From Nesterenkonia sp. (GTDB taxonomy: Bacteria; Actinomycetota; Actinomycetes; Actinomycetales; Micrococcaceae): a DNA stretch of 64,000 nucleotides. Position 1 is the stretch's first letter; every line of letters starts with the position of its first letter. The stretch spans positions 25,390 through 89,389 of the forward strand of contig NZ_JAJUJJ010000011.1 of assembly GCF_029265375.1 (NCBI RefSeq), read 5' to 3'. A program made the translations under genes and the position numbers. The notes beneath the pieces were generated by a model, which did not search any database, was not told the DNA's origin, and was given only the letters and a program-made list of their open reading frames with translations. Below, piece by piece: positions 51,724 to 61,955 of this stretch.

Positions 51724-51963
51724 ATGGCAAAGGCTGAACTGAAGAAGCCGAAGCCTAAGGCGAACCCGCTGAAGGCTGCTGACATCAAGGTAATCGACTA
51801 CAAGGACACCGCCCTGCTGCGGAAGTTCATCTCCGACCGAGGCAAGATCCGCGCTCGCCGCGTCACCGGCGTCTCCGTCCAGGAGCAGCGCAAGATCGCC
51901 CAGGCGATCAAGAACGCGCGCGAAATGGCTCTGCTGCCCTACTCCGGCGCAGGCCGCGGCTGA
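51724..51963 (+). CDS. rpsR: 30S ribosomal protein S18
   Basis: [50 protein letters not shown]. Confidence 0.98.
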   Translation: MAKAELKKPKPKANPLKAADIKVIDYKDTALLRKFISDRGKIRARRVTGVSVQEQRKIAQAIKNAREMALLPYSGAGRG

Positions 51964-51991
51964 AACGACTGAGGAAGGAACGGACATACCT

Positions 51992-52444
51992 ATGGCAAAG
52001 CTCATCCTGACTCAGGAAGTGACCGGCCTCGGCACCGCCGGCGACGTCGTTGACGTCAAGGACGGCTACGCACGCAACTACCTGCTGCCCAACGGCTTCG
52101 CGATGCTCTGGACCAAGGGAGGCGAGAAGGATGTGGAGCGCATCCGCGCCGCCCGCCGGGCCCGCGAGATCGCCACGGTCGAAGAGGCCCAGCAGATCGC
52201 TGAGAAGCTGCAGGCACAGCCTGTGACCGTCGGTGTGAAGACCGGCGAGTCCGGCCGCCTGTTCGGCACCGTCGGGCCGGCCCAGGTGGCCGAGGCCGTG
52301 GAGGCCGCCGGCCTGGGAAGCATCGACAAGCGCTCGGTGGAGATCCCCGAGCGCATCAAGTCAGTGGGTAACTACACCGCCACGGTGAAGCTGCACGCTG
52401 ATGTGACCGCCAGCATCGACCTGCAGGTGGTCTCCGCCGGCTGA
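51992..52444 (+). CDS. rplI: 50S ribosomal protein L9
   Basis: [36 protein letters not shown]. Confidence 0.98.
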   Translation: MAKLILTQEVTGLGTAGDVVDVKDGYARNYLLPNGFAMLWTKGGEKDVERIRAARRAREIATVEEAQQIAEKLQAQPVTVGVKTGESGRLFGTVGPAQVAEAVEAAGLGSIDKRSVEIPERIKSVGNYTATVKLHADVTASIDLQVVSAG

Positions 52445-52468
52445 CAGCCGCCGCTGCACCATCACGAG

Positions 52469-52506
52469 GGCCCCCGCCCCAGTCCGCAAGGACCGGGACG
52501 GGGGCC
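52469..52506 (+). terminator. Intrinsic terminator after rplI
   Basis: GGCCCCCGCCCCAGTCC-GCAA-GGACCGGGACGGGGGCC stem with two mismatches. Confidence 0.75.
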
Positions 52507-52620
52507 TTCGTCGTAGGAGGCGGAGCTGTCTGAACCTGCAGCAGGGCAGGTCACGCCAGTCGAGGGGTGTCGCGGGTGTGGGTGGTCAGCCCCAGCGCGC
52601 CGCGGGCTGCGGGCGGAGGC

Positions 52621-53745
52621 TCAGCTGCCGGTCTCCGCCTGGACTCCGCCGGGGACGGGGTCACGCCCCTCCGCCCGCCGGCGCTTGAGCGACTCGTGGG
52701 TCGGCGGCTCCGGAGTGCCCTCCGGCTGCCGGGCGGCCACCTCTCTGCGCAGCACCGGCACGACCTGCTCACCCAGCATCTCGATCTGCTCCAGAACAGT
52801 CTCCAGGGGCAGGCCGGCATGATCGATGAGGAACAGCTGACGCTGGTAGTGTCCGGCGTACTCGGCGAAGCTCAGGGTCTTCTCGATGACCTGGTCCGGG
52901 GTGCCCACCGTCAGCGGGGTCATCTCAGTGAAGTCCTCCAGTGAGGGGCCCCCGCCGTAGACCGGCGCATTGTCGAAGTAGGGGCGGAACTCCCGGACCG
53001 CGTCCTGGGACTTCTCCCGCATGAACACCTGTCCGCCCAGGCCGACGATCGCCTGCTCGGCGCTGCCGTGGCCGTAGTGCTCGAAGCGCTCGCGGTAGAG
53101 CTGCACCATCCGGCCGGTGTGCTCCTTGTTCCAGAAGATGTTGTTGTGGAAGAAGCCGTCCCCGTAGTAGGCAGCCTGTTCAGCGATCTCCGGGGAGCGG
53201 ATGGAGCCGTGCCACACAAAGGGAGGCACCGAGTCCAGCGGCCGCGGGGTGGCGGTGAAGTCCTGCAGGGGGGTGCGGTAGCGGCCCTGCCAGTCCACGT
53301 TCTCCTCGCGCCACAGCCGGTGCAGCAGCGCGTAGTTCTCCACCGCCAGCGGGATGCCCGCGCGTATGTCCTTGCCGAACCACGGGTAGACCGGCCCGGT
53401 GTTGCCCCGACCCAGGGTCAGATCGATCCGCCCATCCGCCAGGTGCTGCACGTAGGCGTAGTCCTCAGCGATGCGCACTGGGTCGGTGGTGGTGATCAGG
53501 GTGGTGGCGGTCGAGAGCAGAATGCGCTCGGTCTGGGCGGCCACATGCGCCATGAGGATCGGTGGGTTCGCCGGGGCCACGAACGGCGGATTGTGGTGCT
53601 GACCGATGGCGAAGACGTCCAGGCCCACCTCCTCGGCCTTTTTAGCGATGGCCACGGTGGCTTTGATGCGCTCATGCTCGGTGGGGCGGCGTCCCGTGGT
53701 GGGATCTTCGGTGACATCGCCGATGGAAAAGATGCCGAACTGCAT
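52621..53745 (-). CDS. LLM class flavin-dependent oxidoreductase
   Basis: MQFGIFSIGDVTEDPTTGR; YAYVQHLADGRIDLTLGRGNTGPVYPWFG. Confidence 0.93.
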   Translation of the reverse strand: MQFGIFSIGDVTEDPTTGRRPTEHERIKATVAIAKKAEEVGLDVFAIGQHHNPPFVAPANPPILMAHVAAQTERILLSTATTLITTTDPVRIAEDYAYVQHLADGRIDLTLGRGNTGPVYPWFGKDIRAGIPLAVENYALLHRLWREENVDWQGRYRTPLQDFTATPRPLDSVPPFVWHGSIRSPEIAEQAAYYGDGFFHNNIFWNKEHTGRMVQLYRERFEHYGHGSAEQAIVGLGGQVFMREKSQDAVREFRPYFDNAPVYGGGPSLEDFTEMTPLTVGTPDQVIEKTLSFAEYAGHYQRQLFLIDHAGLPLETVLEQIEMLGEQVVPVLRREVAARQPEGTPEPPTHESLKRRRAEGRDPVPGGVQAETGS

Positions 53746-53796
53746 AGCTGCTCCTCGGTGCAGGAGATGGGGAGGGTGAGAACGACTCCATAATAC

Positions 53797-53808
53797 TTCA
53801 AATTTGAA
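53797..53808. promoter_or_regulatory. Candidate operator palindrome upstream of LLM oxidoreductase
   Basis: Perfect 12-bp palindrome TTCAAATTTGAA. Confidence 0.4.
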
Positions 53809-53975
53809 ATATATGCATCCGCAGGGCCTGACGCTGCAGCCTGCAGGACCGCCGGGAGGCACTGGCTGCAGAGGGCGCACAGACCTCTCGGCTGCGCCGG
53901 CTCTGGGCGGGTGCCGGGGGTGCAGTGCTGACCAGGACTTTTGGCCGAACGCCGCGCCTGTGCCTGCTCACTGGC

Positions 53976-54207
53976 TGTGGAGTACCTGTGGAAATCGGGC
54001 GCTGGAATGTGTCTATACACCCAACTGCGGGTGAACGGCAAGCGCCTCCCAGCGACCGGGAAGGTGAAGAAAAAAATTTGAACTCACAGGCGTGTCGCTA
54101 CATAACCCCAGGTCAACGCGATACCCAGACAGGATGTGGAAAAGAATCCACAGCAGTTCCCCCAGGTTGTGCACACGACACGCCGCGCAGTCCACATTTT
54201 ATCCACA
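53976..54207. promoter_or_regulatory. DnaA-box-like cluster in the dnaB upstream region
   Basis: TGTGGAGTA 53976-53984, TGTGGAAAT 53987-53995, TGTGGAAAA 54135-54143, GAATCCACA 54144-54152, perfect TTATCCACA 54199-54207. Confidence 0.55.
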
Positions 54208-54860
54208 GGCCCCGGTCTGCGAGCTATTGCCCAGGCGCTCAATGGGCCATACAGTGTGAACGTCCCTCAGCACCGATGGGAGTTTTCGGTATCCGCCCCA
54301 CGGTGGTCCGGCAGCTCTCAGACGGTGCGCGGGTCCGCCTTAGGCGGGGTCGCACCATGATGCGGGTATTGGCGGGCAGCACTGCCGGCGTGCATCCGCA
54401 TCAGACCACCGTCCGCTGTCCCAGTGGCCGGACTGAGAAGCCAGGGTGCCTGTTCGCGGTGTCCCTGGATTCTCCTGGGGACGCGAATGGCGGGCCGCTG
54501 TACGCCGCGGCGGCTCGAATCGGATCGCCGAGACCGAGGCACAGGGAAGGGGATCAGAACGGATCGGGCCCTACCGGCCTGACGCGCTGATCCAGCCTCG
54601 GCTCGGCGATCCGGCCCGTTCAGCGGCGGTTCTGCGCGGATCTCTGTGGAGATACCGCATGTTTCATGCCGACGTCGGCATCTGCGTGCCGGTGTCCGAC
54701 CGGGATCCACTCTCACCTGCGGGCAGTAGAGTAGTGCAGACGCTGCGATCCCGCCGTCGCCGAATCTCCCTGTGCCCCGGACGCCTGCGCAGTGGCCGGC
54801 GGTGAGCACCTCGGCGCCGGTAAGCCTGCTGGTCTGCTGTACGAAAGGACGACCGTCTAC

Positions 54861-56222
54861 GTGAGTGTGGACACCTACGATCCGAGCACCGGTGCTGGGG
54901 CCGAGTCGCGCACTCCGCCCCAGGACATGGTGGCCGAGCAGTCGGTGCTCGGTGGAATGATGCTCTCCAAGGACGCCATCGCCGATGTGGTGGAGATCCT
55001 GCGCGGCCGCGACTTCTACCGTCCGGCCCACGAGATGATCTTCGACGCCATCGTGGACCTCTACGGCCGCGGCGAACCGGCCGATGTGGTCACCATCTCC
55101 GACCATCTGACCAAGAAGCAGCAGCTGCAGCGCATCGGTGGACCTGCCTATCTGCACAACCTCGCACAGTCGGTGCCCACCGCCGCCAATGCCGCCTTCT
55201 ATGCAGAAATCGTGCGCGAACGCGCGATCCTCCGCCGTCTGGTGGAGGCCGGCACCAAGATTGTGCAGCTGGGCCACACCTCCGACGGCGAGGTGGACGC
55301 GATCGTCAATGAGGCGCAGGCGGAGATCTACAACGTAGCGGAGAACCGCCAGTCGGAGGACTACACCCCGCTTTCGGAGGTGCTGGCGCCGACGATCGAC
55401 GAGATTGAGACCAACGCGGCCCATGACGGCAGTCTCACCGGGATTCCCACCGGCTTCCGGGAGCTGGACGAGCTGACCCACGGCTTCCACGGGGGCCAGC
55501 TGATCGTCATCGCCGCCCGTCCGGCGATGGGCAAGTCCGTGCTGGCGCTGGACTTCTCCCGCTCGGCAGCGGTGGCCAACGGGATGACCACCGCCTTCTT
55601 CTCCCTGGAGATGGGCAAGATGGAGATCGCCACCCGACTGCTCTCCGCGGAGTCGGGGGTGCTCTTCGGGGATCTGCGCAAGGGCCGGCTCGAGGACAGC
55701 GACTGGGAGAGGATCTCCCAGGCGGTGGACAAGCTGGACCAGGTGCCGCTGTTCATCGACGACTCCCCGAACCTCTCGCTGATGGAGATCCGCGCCAAAT
55801 GCCGCCGGCTGAAGCAGCGGAACAATCTGAAGCTGGTGGTGGTGGACTACCTGCAGCTGCTTGCCTCCGGCAAGCGGGTGGAGTCCCGCCAGCAGGAGGT
55901 CGCCGAGTTCTCGCGCACCCTGAAGCTGCTGGCCAAGGAGCTGGATGTGCCGATCATCGCGCTCTCCCAGCTCAACCGCGGCTCTGAGCAGCGCCCGGAT
56001 AAGAAGCCGCAGGTCTCGGACCTGCGAGAATCCGGATCGATTGAGCAGGACGCCGATATGGTGATCCTGCTGCACCGGCCTGAGGTCTACGACAAGGAGA
56101 CTGAGCGCGCCGGAGAGGCCGACATCATCGTGGCCAAGAACCGCAACGGCCCCACCCGTGATGTGGTGGTCGCATTCCAGGGTCACTACCAGCGGTTCCG
56201 GGACATGGCGCAGGACTTCTGA
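54861..56222 (+). CDS. dnaB: Replicative DNA helicase DnaB
   Basis: PPQDMVAEQSVLGGMMLSKDAIADV; LIVIAARPAMGKSVLALDFSR; VVVDYLQLL; probable GTG start at 54861. Confidence 0.97.
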   Translation: MSVDTYDPSTGAGAESRTPPQDMVAEQSVLGGMMLSKDAIADVVEILRGRDFYRPAHEMIFDAIVDLYGRGEPADVVTISDHLTKKQQLQRIGGPAYLHNLAQSVPTAANAAFYAEIVRERAILRRLVEAGTKIVQLGHTSDGEVDAIVNEAQAEIYNVAENRQSEDYTPLSEVLAPTIDEIETNAAHDGSLTGIPTGFRELDELTHGFHGGQLIVIAARPAMGKSVLALDFSRSAAVANGMTTAFFSLEMGKMEIATRLLSAESGVLFGDLRKGRLEDSDWERISQAVDKLDQVPLFIDDSPNLSLMEIRAKCRRLKQRNNLKLVVVDYLQLLASGKRVESRQQEVAEFSRTLKLLAKELDVPIIALSQLNRGSEQRPDKKPQVSDLRESGSIEQDADMVILLHRPEVYDKETERAGEADIIVAKNRNGPTRDVVVAFQGHYQRFRDMAQDF

Positions 56223-56311
56223 GGCTGACGCATGGAATGCAGGAGTCGCCGCAGCCTGGCCGACCAGGCACCGGCGCTTCTTCCTCCCTGAACATCACAG
56301 TTAGCGCGGGC

Positions 56312-56845
56312 TCACCAGCCGTATGGGGCCAGCACACCGAGGATCTGGTCCAGCAGCAGGAAGCCGGCGAGCCCGTAGAGGATGCCGATCCACAGGGAGT
56401 GAGTCAGGCTGAGCCAGAACCGGCCGGTGGCGATGAGCAGACCGAAGGCGGAGGGGAGGCAGGCCAATCCGTAGCCGGTGACGATCATCCACAGGCCGGA
56501 GAACTCCCCGGCCGCCACCAGATAGACCCCCACGCCCAGGGTCCACACCATGGTCGGCTCGAACAGCAGGGCGGCGATCACCAGACCAGCCACCACTGCC
56601 CACAGCAGCCGCATCGCATTCACCGAATACCGGACCGCGGCCCGGCCCCGGGAGCGTGCGGGGGAGGAGGCCGCAGAGGAGACGTGCCCACGCGAGGCTG
56701 CACCTGCTCGGCGCTTCTGCGCGTTCGTGCGGCCGCCCGAGGCTTTCGACCGGCTTGCAGACGCGCGGGCACGCGACCCCGCGGCGGTGCGGCGGGGTGC
56801 GGATCTGCTGCGGCCCGGCGAACGCCTGGCGGACTGTCTGGACAT
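56312..56845 (-). CDS. Hypothetical membrane protein with basic N-terminus
   Basis: Basic Arg/Ser/Ala-rich N-terminus followed by hydrophobic segments. Confidence 0.6.
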   Translation of the reverse strand: MSRQSARRSPGRSRSAPRRTAAGSRARASASRSKASGGRTNAQKRRAGAASRGHVSSAASSPARSRGRAAVRYSVNAMRLLWAVVAGLVIAALLFEPTMVWTLGVGVYLVAAGEFSGLWMIVTGYGLACLPSAFGLLIATGRFWLSLTHSLWIGILYGLAGFLLLDQILGVLAPYGW

Positions 56846-57001
56846 GACACTGCCAGCATATCCGCCGGCCCGGACACTCATCGCCGCTTGGTCCGGCGGC
56901 GCCGGCAGCGCCCGACCGGGATGAGCGGCTCAGCGCACTCAGCACACAGTGCCGATGCGACGTCAGAATGTGGACAGTGAGCCGCCCGGGGTGGGCCGCA
57001 T

Positions 57002-57208
57002 TCAGCGGGAGCCGAGGTACGGCAGCATCAGCACCAGCACCATCAGGCCGATGCCGATGGCCAGCGTGATGCCGACTGCGCGGTTGGATGCGGAGAAGGG
57101 AAGATCGTCGTGGTGGTGTGCTGAACGCTGCTCGCCGTCGTCGTGCTCACGGCGTGCGGCGCGCAGATCAAACCCACCGTGGGTGTGGTCTGACTCTTGT
57201 GACGTCAT
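57002..57208 (-). CDS. Small single-TM hypothetical protein
   Basis: MTSQESDHTHGGFDLRAARREHDDGEQRSAHHHDDLPFSASNRAVGITLAIGIGLMVLVLMLPYLGSR. Confidence 0.6.
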   Translation of the reverse strand: MTSQESDHTHGGFDLRAARREHDDGEQRSAHHHDDLPFSASNRAVGITLAIGIGLMVLVLMLPYLGSR

Positions 57209-57387
57209 GGTCACCTCGCTGCTCGCAGGAGGGATGGCTAGGCTTCTGTCGCCTCCGACCGTAAGCACCTACTCTGGGAGAGACCTTAGCGGCAGGTAAA
57301 TCTTCTCCCGGGGTACGGCGGGCCGGCTGGACGCATGCCCACAGCCGAGAGTGCGGCATCGTCTCAGGTCAGAGCCGAGGCCGCCGT

Positions 57388-58065
57388 TCAGTGCAGACTG
57401 CCCGCCGGGATGGATTCGTCCGGCAGCGGCTTCAGCGACTCGGTCAGCAGCAGATCCACGGCAGCGGCTGCCTGATCCAGACTCACCGGTGCCTCAGGGC
57501 TGCGCAGGTCAGGCACGTGCACAAATCCGGCCGGGACGGCGGGGCCGTTCCGCTGCAGGTGGTGCAGCAGAGTGTAGAGCACCTCATTGCACAGGTAGGT
57601 GCCTGCGCTCAGGGAGAGCCGGACCGGAATCTCGGCTGCAGCGATGCGTCGGTGAGCGGCTTTCAGGCGCAGTGTGCTGAACCAGGCCGCCGGTCCGTCC
57701 TCCGCGATGGGCTGATCCACCGGCTGGGCTCCCGCGTTGTCCGGAATCCGCGCATCCCGCAGGTTCACTCCGATCCGCTCCAGGCGGACGGCGTCGGTGC
57801 CGGCGGCCAGTCCCAGGGCGACGACGGCGGCCGGCTGGGCCTCTGCCACCGCGGAGGTCAGAAGCTCCCCGGCGCGGCCGAACTCCACCGGCAGGGTCAC
57901 TGTGCGCAGCTGCAGCGGGCCGTGCTCGCGCTGGCAGAGCAGCTGCTGGTGCGCGGCCCGGTGCGCCAGCAGCGCTGCCAGATCGGCCGAGGGGTTGTAG
58001 TCGAGGGCGCCGAAGGGCTCGAAGGCGGAGATCAGTATGGTCCGTTCGGCAGGCAGCGGTGCCAC
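57388..58065 (-). CDS. Pyroglutamyl-peptidase I family protein
   Basis: ILISAFEPFGALDYNPSADL; LSAGTYLCNEVLYTLLHHL. Confidence 0.88.
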   Translation of the reverse strand: MAPLPAERTILISAFEPFGALDYNPSADLAALLAHRAAHQQLLCQREHGPLQLRTVTLPVEFGRAGELLTSAVAEAQPAAVVALGLAAGTDAVRLERIGVNLRDARIPDNAGAQPVDQPIAEDGPAAWFSTLRLKAAHRRIAAAEIPVRLSLSAGTYLCNEVLYTLLHHLQRNGPAVPAGFVHVPDLRSPEAPVSLDQAAAAVDLLLTESLKPLPDESIPAGSLH

Positions 58066-58069
58066 GGGC

Positions 58070-59392
58070 TCACACCACCCGGGCCGCGGCTGAGGGCTGC
58101 ACGCTGAGGAATCGGATGCCTCCGGAGAGCCGGGCGGCCGCAGCGGTGACCTGCTCGGTGGCGTCCTTGGGGCAAAGCACCAGCACGCTCCCGCCGAAGC
58201 CGCCGCCGATCAGCCGGGCTCCCAAGGCGCCCGCACCCAGCACCGCGTCCACCACCTGGTCGGCCAGCGGGAAGCTGACCTCGGCGTCCTCACGCATGGA
58301 CAGGTGCCCGGAGGTCATCACCTCGCCGATCATCTCCACAGTGTGATCCACCCCGTGAGCATCACCATTGAGCAGAGCGTGGATCTTCTCTGAGCGCATC
58401 ATCTCGCCCAGGGCGTGCTTCAGCCGACGTCGGCAGGCCTGGGGGTCCTTCTGGCCCAGGTCCGCTGCGCCGACCGCCTCGTCAAACCGGGCCAGCGCCC
58501 GTTCGACGTCGGCCTTGCGCGGCTTCTCCGGCAGGGCGTCGCGCAGCTGCTGGACACCCAGCGCCGCCGCGGCGGCCTCCGACTCTTCCCGCCGCGCACC
58601 GAACTCACTCTCGGCCAGAGCGTGGGGCTGGCCGGTGTCCACGGCCAGAAACCGGTAGTCCCGCAGTAGGAAGGAGATGTCGGTGCGCACCACGGAGAAG
58701 TCCCGGCAGTCCAGGGAGACCAGCTTGCCCTCGGCTGCCCGCAGGCTCGCTGTCTGGTCGAGTCCGCCGGTGCCGGCGCCTACTGCCTCCACCTCGGCGC
58801 GCATGCAGGCCTGCGCCAGCACCGCCCGCAGCTCGTCGCTGAGCCCCACGGTGAGGTCGCCGTCGGGGTACTCCCGCCCAACCTCGGTGCCCAGCGCGGT
58901 GAACGCCAGGGCGGCTGCGCACTCGAGCGACGCGGAGGAGGAGAGGCCGGCCCCGATGGGAAGGGTGGAGCGGATCAGCACATCGGCTCCGAATCCGGAG
59001 GGCAGCTGCAGCTGGGACGGGTCGGAGATCTGCTGCATGGCCCACCGGACCCCGGAGACGTAGCGGGTCCACTCCGGGGCGGGCTCCTCGGCGGAGGCGC
59101 CGTCTGCGTCCAGCTCCACCACTCCGGTGTCCAGGTTCGGCTCCAGGGTGCGCAGCCGCAGCAGCCCGTCCTCCCGTGGTGCCGCGGCGGCGTAGGTTCC
59201 GTGGCGCACCGCCATGGGCAGGCAGCGGCCCCCGTGGAAGTCGATGTGCTCACCGTTGAGGTTGGCGCGTCCCGGGGCAAACCACACTCCTGCGGCCTCG
59301 CGGTCGAACACCTGGGCAAAACGAGTGGCCACGGAGGAGGAGACGGCGTCGGGGTCGCCGGCCTTCAGCCACCGGGCGGAGTTCTCACGCAT
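58070..59392 (-). CDS. galK: Galactokinase
   Basis: APGRANLNGEHIDFHGGRCLPMAV; STLPIGAGLSSSASLECAAALAF; LGARLIGGGFGGSVLVL. Confidence 0.95.
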   Translation of the reverse strand: MRENSARWLKAGDPDAVSSSVATRFAQVFDREAAGVWFAPGRANLNGEHIDFHGGRCLPMAVRHGTYAAAAPREDGLLRLRTLEPNLDTGVVELDADGASAEEPAPEWTRYVSGVRWAMQQISDPSQLQLPSGFGADVLIRSTLPIGAGLSSSASLECAAALAFTALGTEVGREYPDGDLTVGLSDELRAVLAQACMRAEVEAVGAGTGGLDQTASLRAAEGKLVSLDCRDFSVVRTDISFLLRDYRFLAVDTGQPHALAESEFGARREESEAAAAALGVQQLRDALPEKPRKADVERALARFDEAVGAADLGQKDPQACRRRLKHALGEMMRSEKIHALLNGDAHGVDHTVEMIGEVMTSGHLSMREDAEVSFPLADQVVDAVLGAGALGARLIGGGFGGSVLVLCPKDATEQVTAAAARLSGGIRFLSVQPSAAARVV

Positions 59393-59579
59393 AAGCCCAC
59401 ATTCTGCCACTGCCGCGCCGCTGATCCACACCGGGTGAACGTAGAGCCAACTGTGCTCGTATTCCCTGCTGGACCCTAGCCACAGACACCAGACTGTGAT
59501 GGTCTAGAAGGGAACGACGGCGCCGGAGGCGTCGTCGCCGATCGGACGGAACGAACCACGAACTGAGAAGGAGCACACG

Positions 59580-60008
59580 ATGGCAGTTGAGGTTCTCTAC
59601 ACCGCTGAGGCACTGGCCACCGGAGACGGCCGCAACGGCCGCACCAAGACCGCCGACGGCGTGGTCGACTTTGAGCTGGCTGCTCCGCAGGTCATGGGCG
59701 GCTCCGGCGACGGCGCCAATCCTGAGCAGCTCTTCGCCGCCGGATACGCCGCGTGCTTCCACGGCGCGCTGCGCAAGGTTGCCGGCGAGGCCGGTGCTGA
59801 TGTGACTGACTCCTCGGTGGGGGTGAAGGTCGGGATCGGCAAGGACGACGACGGCGGCTTCGGGCTGACCGCCACTATCGAGGTGGTGCTGCCGAACCTG
59901 GAGCGCTCAGAGGCGGAGGATCTGGCCAAGAAGGCGCATGACTTCTGCCCCTACTCCAAGGCCACCCGCGGCAACATCGACGTTGAGGTGACCGTCGTCG
60001 AGGACTGA
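59580..60008 (+). CDS. Ohr/OsmC family organic hydroperoxide resistance protein
   Basis: ANPEQLFAAGYAACFHGALRKVA; AHDFCPYSKATRGNIDVEVTV. Confidence 0.93.
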   Translation: MAVEVLYTAEALATGDGRNGRTKTADGVVDFELAAPQVMGGSGDGANPEQLFAAGYAACFHGALRKVAGEAGADVTDSSVGVKVGIGKDDDGGFGLTATIEVVLPNLERSEAEDLAKKAHDFCPYSKATRGNIDVEVTVVED

Positions 60009-60027
60009 CTCCCACCCACGCTGCACG

Positions 60028-60057
60028 GGGCCCTGCGAGCTGATGTTCGCAGGGCCC
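60028..60057. terminator. Intrinsic terminator after ohr
   Basis: GGGCCCTGCGA-N8-TCGCAGGGCCC. Confidence 0.8.
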
Positions 60058-60183
60058 TTGTGCTGTCCAGCATCGGCGTGGGCGGTGCCGGAGTCACTCT
60101 GCGGAGCGGGTCCAGTAGTATCTAGCGCAGTGCATACGGATCGCTCACCCCAGCGGGACCAGACCTGAGCAAAGGGGACGGCC

Positions 60184-60945
60184 ATGGCCGCAGCCGCAAA
60201 CCCAGGGCAGTTAGCTCGTAGGATCTTCCTCTGGTGCATGATCAGTTCCTTCTGCCTGGCCGCGGCTGCCGGCATCCTGGTGCTGTTAGGCATCGAATTC
60301 AACGAAACCGGCGCCCAGGTGCTGCTGACCACTGTGGTGGTCGGCCTCTACAGCTTGGCAATGCTCTGCTGCGCTGCCGTGTTCTCCCGGCCGGAGAGGG
60401 CGGTCGGGTTCCTCGGCACCGCAGTCGCGCTGGCCAGCCTGATCTGGACGGTGATCCTGATCTGGTCAGAGGGCACGTGGGAGTGGGATCCCGTGCAGAT
60501 CCTGCTGACCGGCATCACCCTCACCGTCGCCTTCTGCTTCCTCAGCCTGCTGCTGGCCTTGACTACCTATCGTGACGCTTTCATCCGCGCCTTCCTGATT
60601 GCCGCGCTGGTGCTCATCAGCCTGGCCACCGTGCTCACGGTGGGACAGTTCTGGAACTCAAGCTGGGACAATGAGGGCTTCCTGCGGTTCTACGGGATCG
60701 TGCTGATTCTGGCGGTGCTCACCGGGGTGATCACACCTCTGGCCTCCCTGCTCCGCCGGCGCACCTCCGCAGCGCCGGCAGCCCGTCCGGAAGCTGACCC
60801 GCCCAGCGCCGCCTCAGCCATAGATCCTGAGACCGCCGCGGCCCTGGTGGCAGAAGCTCAACGCCGAGGAATCTCCGTCGCGCAGCTGGTAGCCCCGCTG
60901 CTTCGCGCCGGGAACCCGCGAGAGGCTGATGACGAGCTGGACTGA
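60184..60945 (+). CDS. Hypothetical polytopic membrane protein
   Basis: Multiple TM segments; overlaps the next gene start. Confidence 0.75.
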   Translation: MAAAANPGQLARRIFLWCMISSFCLAAAAGILVLLGIEFNETGAQVLLTTVVVGLYSLAMLCCAAVFSRPERAVGFLGTAVALASLIWTVILIWSEGTWEWDPVQILLTGITLTVAFCFLSLLLALTTYRDAFIRAFLIAALVLISLATVLTVGQFWNSSWDNEGFLRFYGIVLILAVLTGVITPLASLLRRRTSAAPAARPEADPPSAASAIDPETAAALVAEAQRRGISVAQLVAPLLRAGNPREADDELD

Positions 60946-61897
60946 CCGCCTGCAGAGCCTGCTGGTGGCCGCGGCCGCTGCGGCAGGGCTGGGCATCGGC
61001 CTGACCACCGGCTGGGGAAGCGCGGGCCAATACCTGGTGATCCCCGCACTGCTGGTGATGCTCACCGCCGTCTTCTGGCAGATGGATATCTCCCGGGTCA
61101 GCGAGATCCGCCGGGCGAAGAGCCTGCTGACCGCCAGTCTGCTGCTGAACTATGTGTTCACTCCCGCCCTGGCCTGGGCACTGGGGGCCGGGCTCCTCGG
61201 CGGTCAGCCGGACCTGCGGATCGGCCTGCTGCTTCTGCTGGTGACCCCCTGCACCGACTGGTACCTGGTGTTCACCTCCATCGCACGGGGCAACACAGCT
61301 TTGGCCGCCGCCCTGCTGCCGCTCAACCTGGTGCTGCAGCTGGTTCTGCTGCCGCTCTACGTCCTGCTGCTGGGCGGGGAGGCGACCATGGTGGACCCGG
61401 CCGCCGTGATCCAGGCCGTGGTGCTGATGCTGCTTCTGCCCCTGACCGCCGCGCTGCTGCTCCGCCTGGCCACGCGGCGCAGCCGCACCTCGGTGCACCA
61501 GCAGGTGCAGCGCTGGGCATCCAGCTCCGTGGTGCCGCTGCTGTGCCTGGCGGTCTGCGCCATGTTCGCCTGGCAAGCACCGGCCGTGGCCGAACACGCT
61601 GAGCAGGTTCTGCTGCTGCTGCCCGCACTGGGGCTGTTCTTCCTCATCCTGCCCGCCGTCGCCACCGCCGCCGCCTGGCTGCTGCGGCTTCCCGGCGCCC
61701 AGCGGGTGACGCTGACCATGGTCACCACCGCCAGGAACTCGCCGCTGGCGCTGGGCGTCGCCGTCGCCGCCTTCCCCGACCGGCCGCTGACCGCCGTCGC
61801 GCTGGTGCTCGGAGCTCTGGTGGAGCTGCCGGTGCTCGCGGTGGTGGCCCAGCTGGTCCGCCACAGGCAAGCCGGCACCCAGCCTCCAGCGGCATGA
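60929..61897 (+). CDS. Bile acid:sodium symporter / arsenic-resistance-like transporter
   Basis: About 10 TMs; LLVTPCTDWYLVFTSIARGNTALAAALLPLNLVLQLVLLPLY. Confidence 0.8.
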   Translation: MTSWTDRLQSLLVAAAAAAGLGIGLTTGWGSAGQYLVIPALLVMLTAVFWQMDISRVSEIRRAKSLLTASLLLNYVFTPALAWALGAGLLGGQPDLRIGLLLLLVTPCTDWYLVFTSIARGNTALAAALLPLNLVLQLVLLPLYVLLLGGEATMVDPAAVIQAVVLMLLLPLTAALLLRLATRRSRTSVHQQVQRWASSSVVPLLCLAVCAMFAWQAPAVAEHAEQVLLLLPALGLFFLILPAVATAAAWLLRLPGAQRVTLTMVTTARNSPLALGVAVAAFPDRPLTAVALVLGALVELPVLAVVAQLVRHRQAGTQPPAA

Positions 61898-61955
61898 TGA
61901 CACACAGAGCAGCATCTGTTCACATTTGGAACACTAGGCGGGAGAGGAGCGTGCC

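Noticed and set aside
54318-56186. 622-aa minus-strand ORF antisense to dnaB
   Set aside because: Shadow ORF; dnaB is clear on the plus strand
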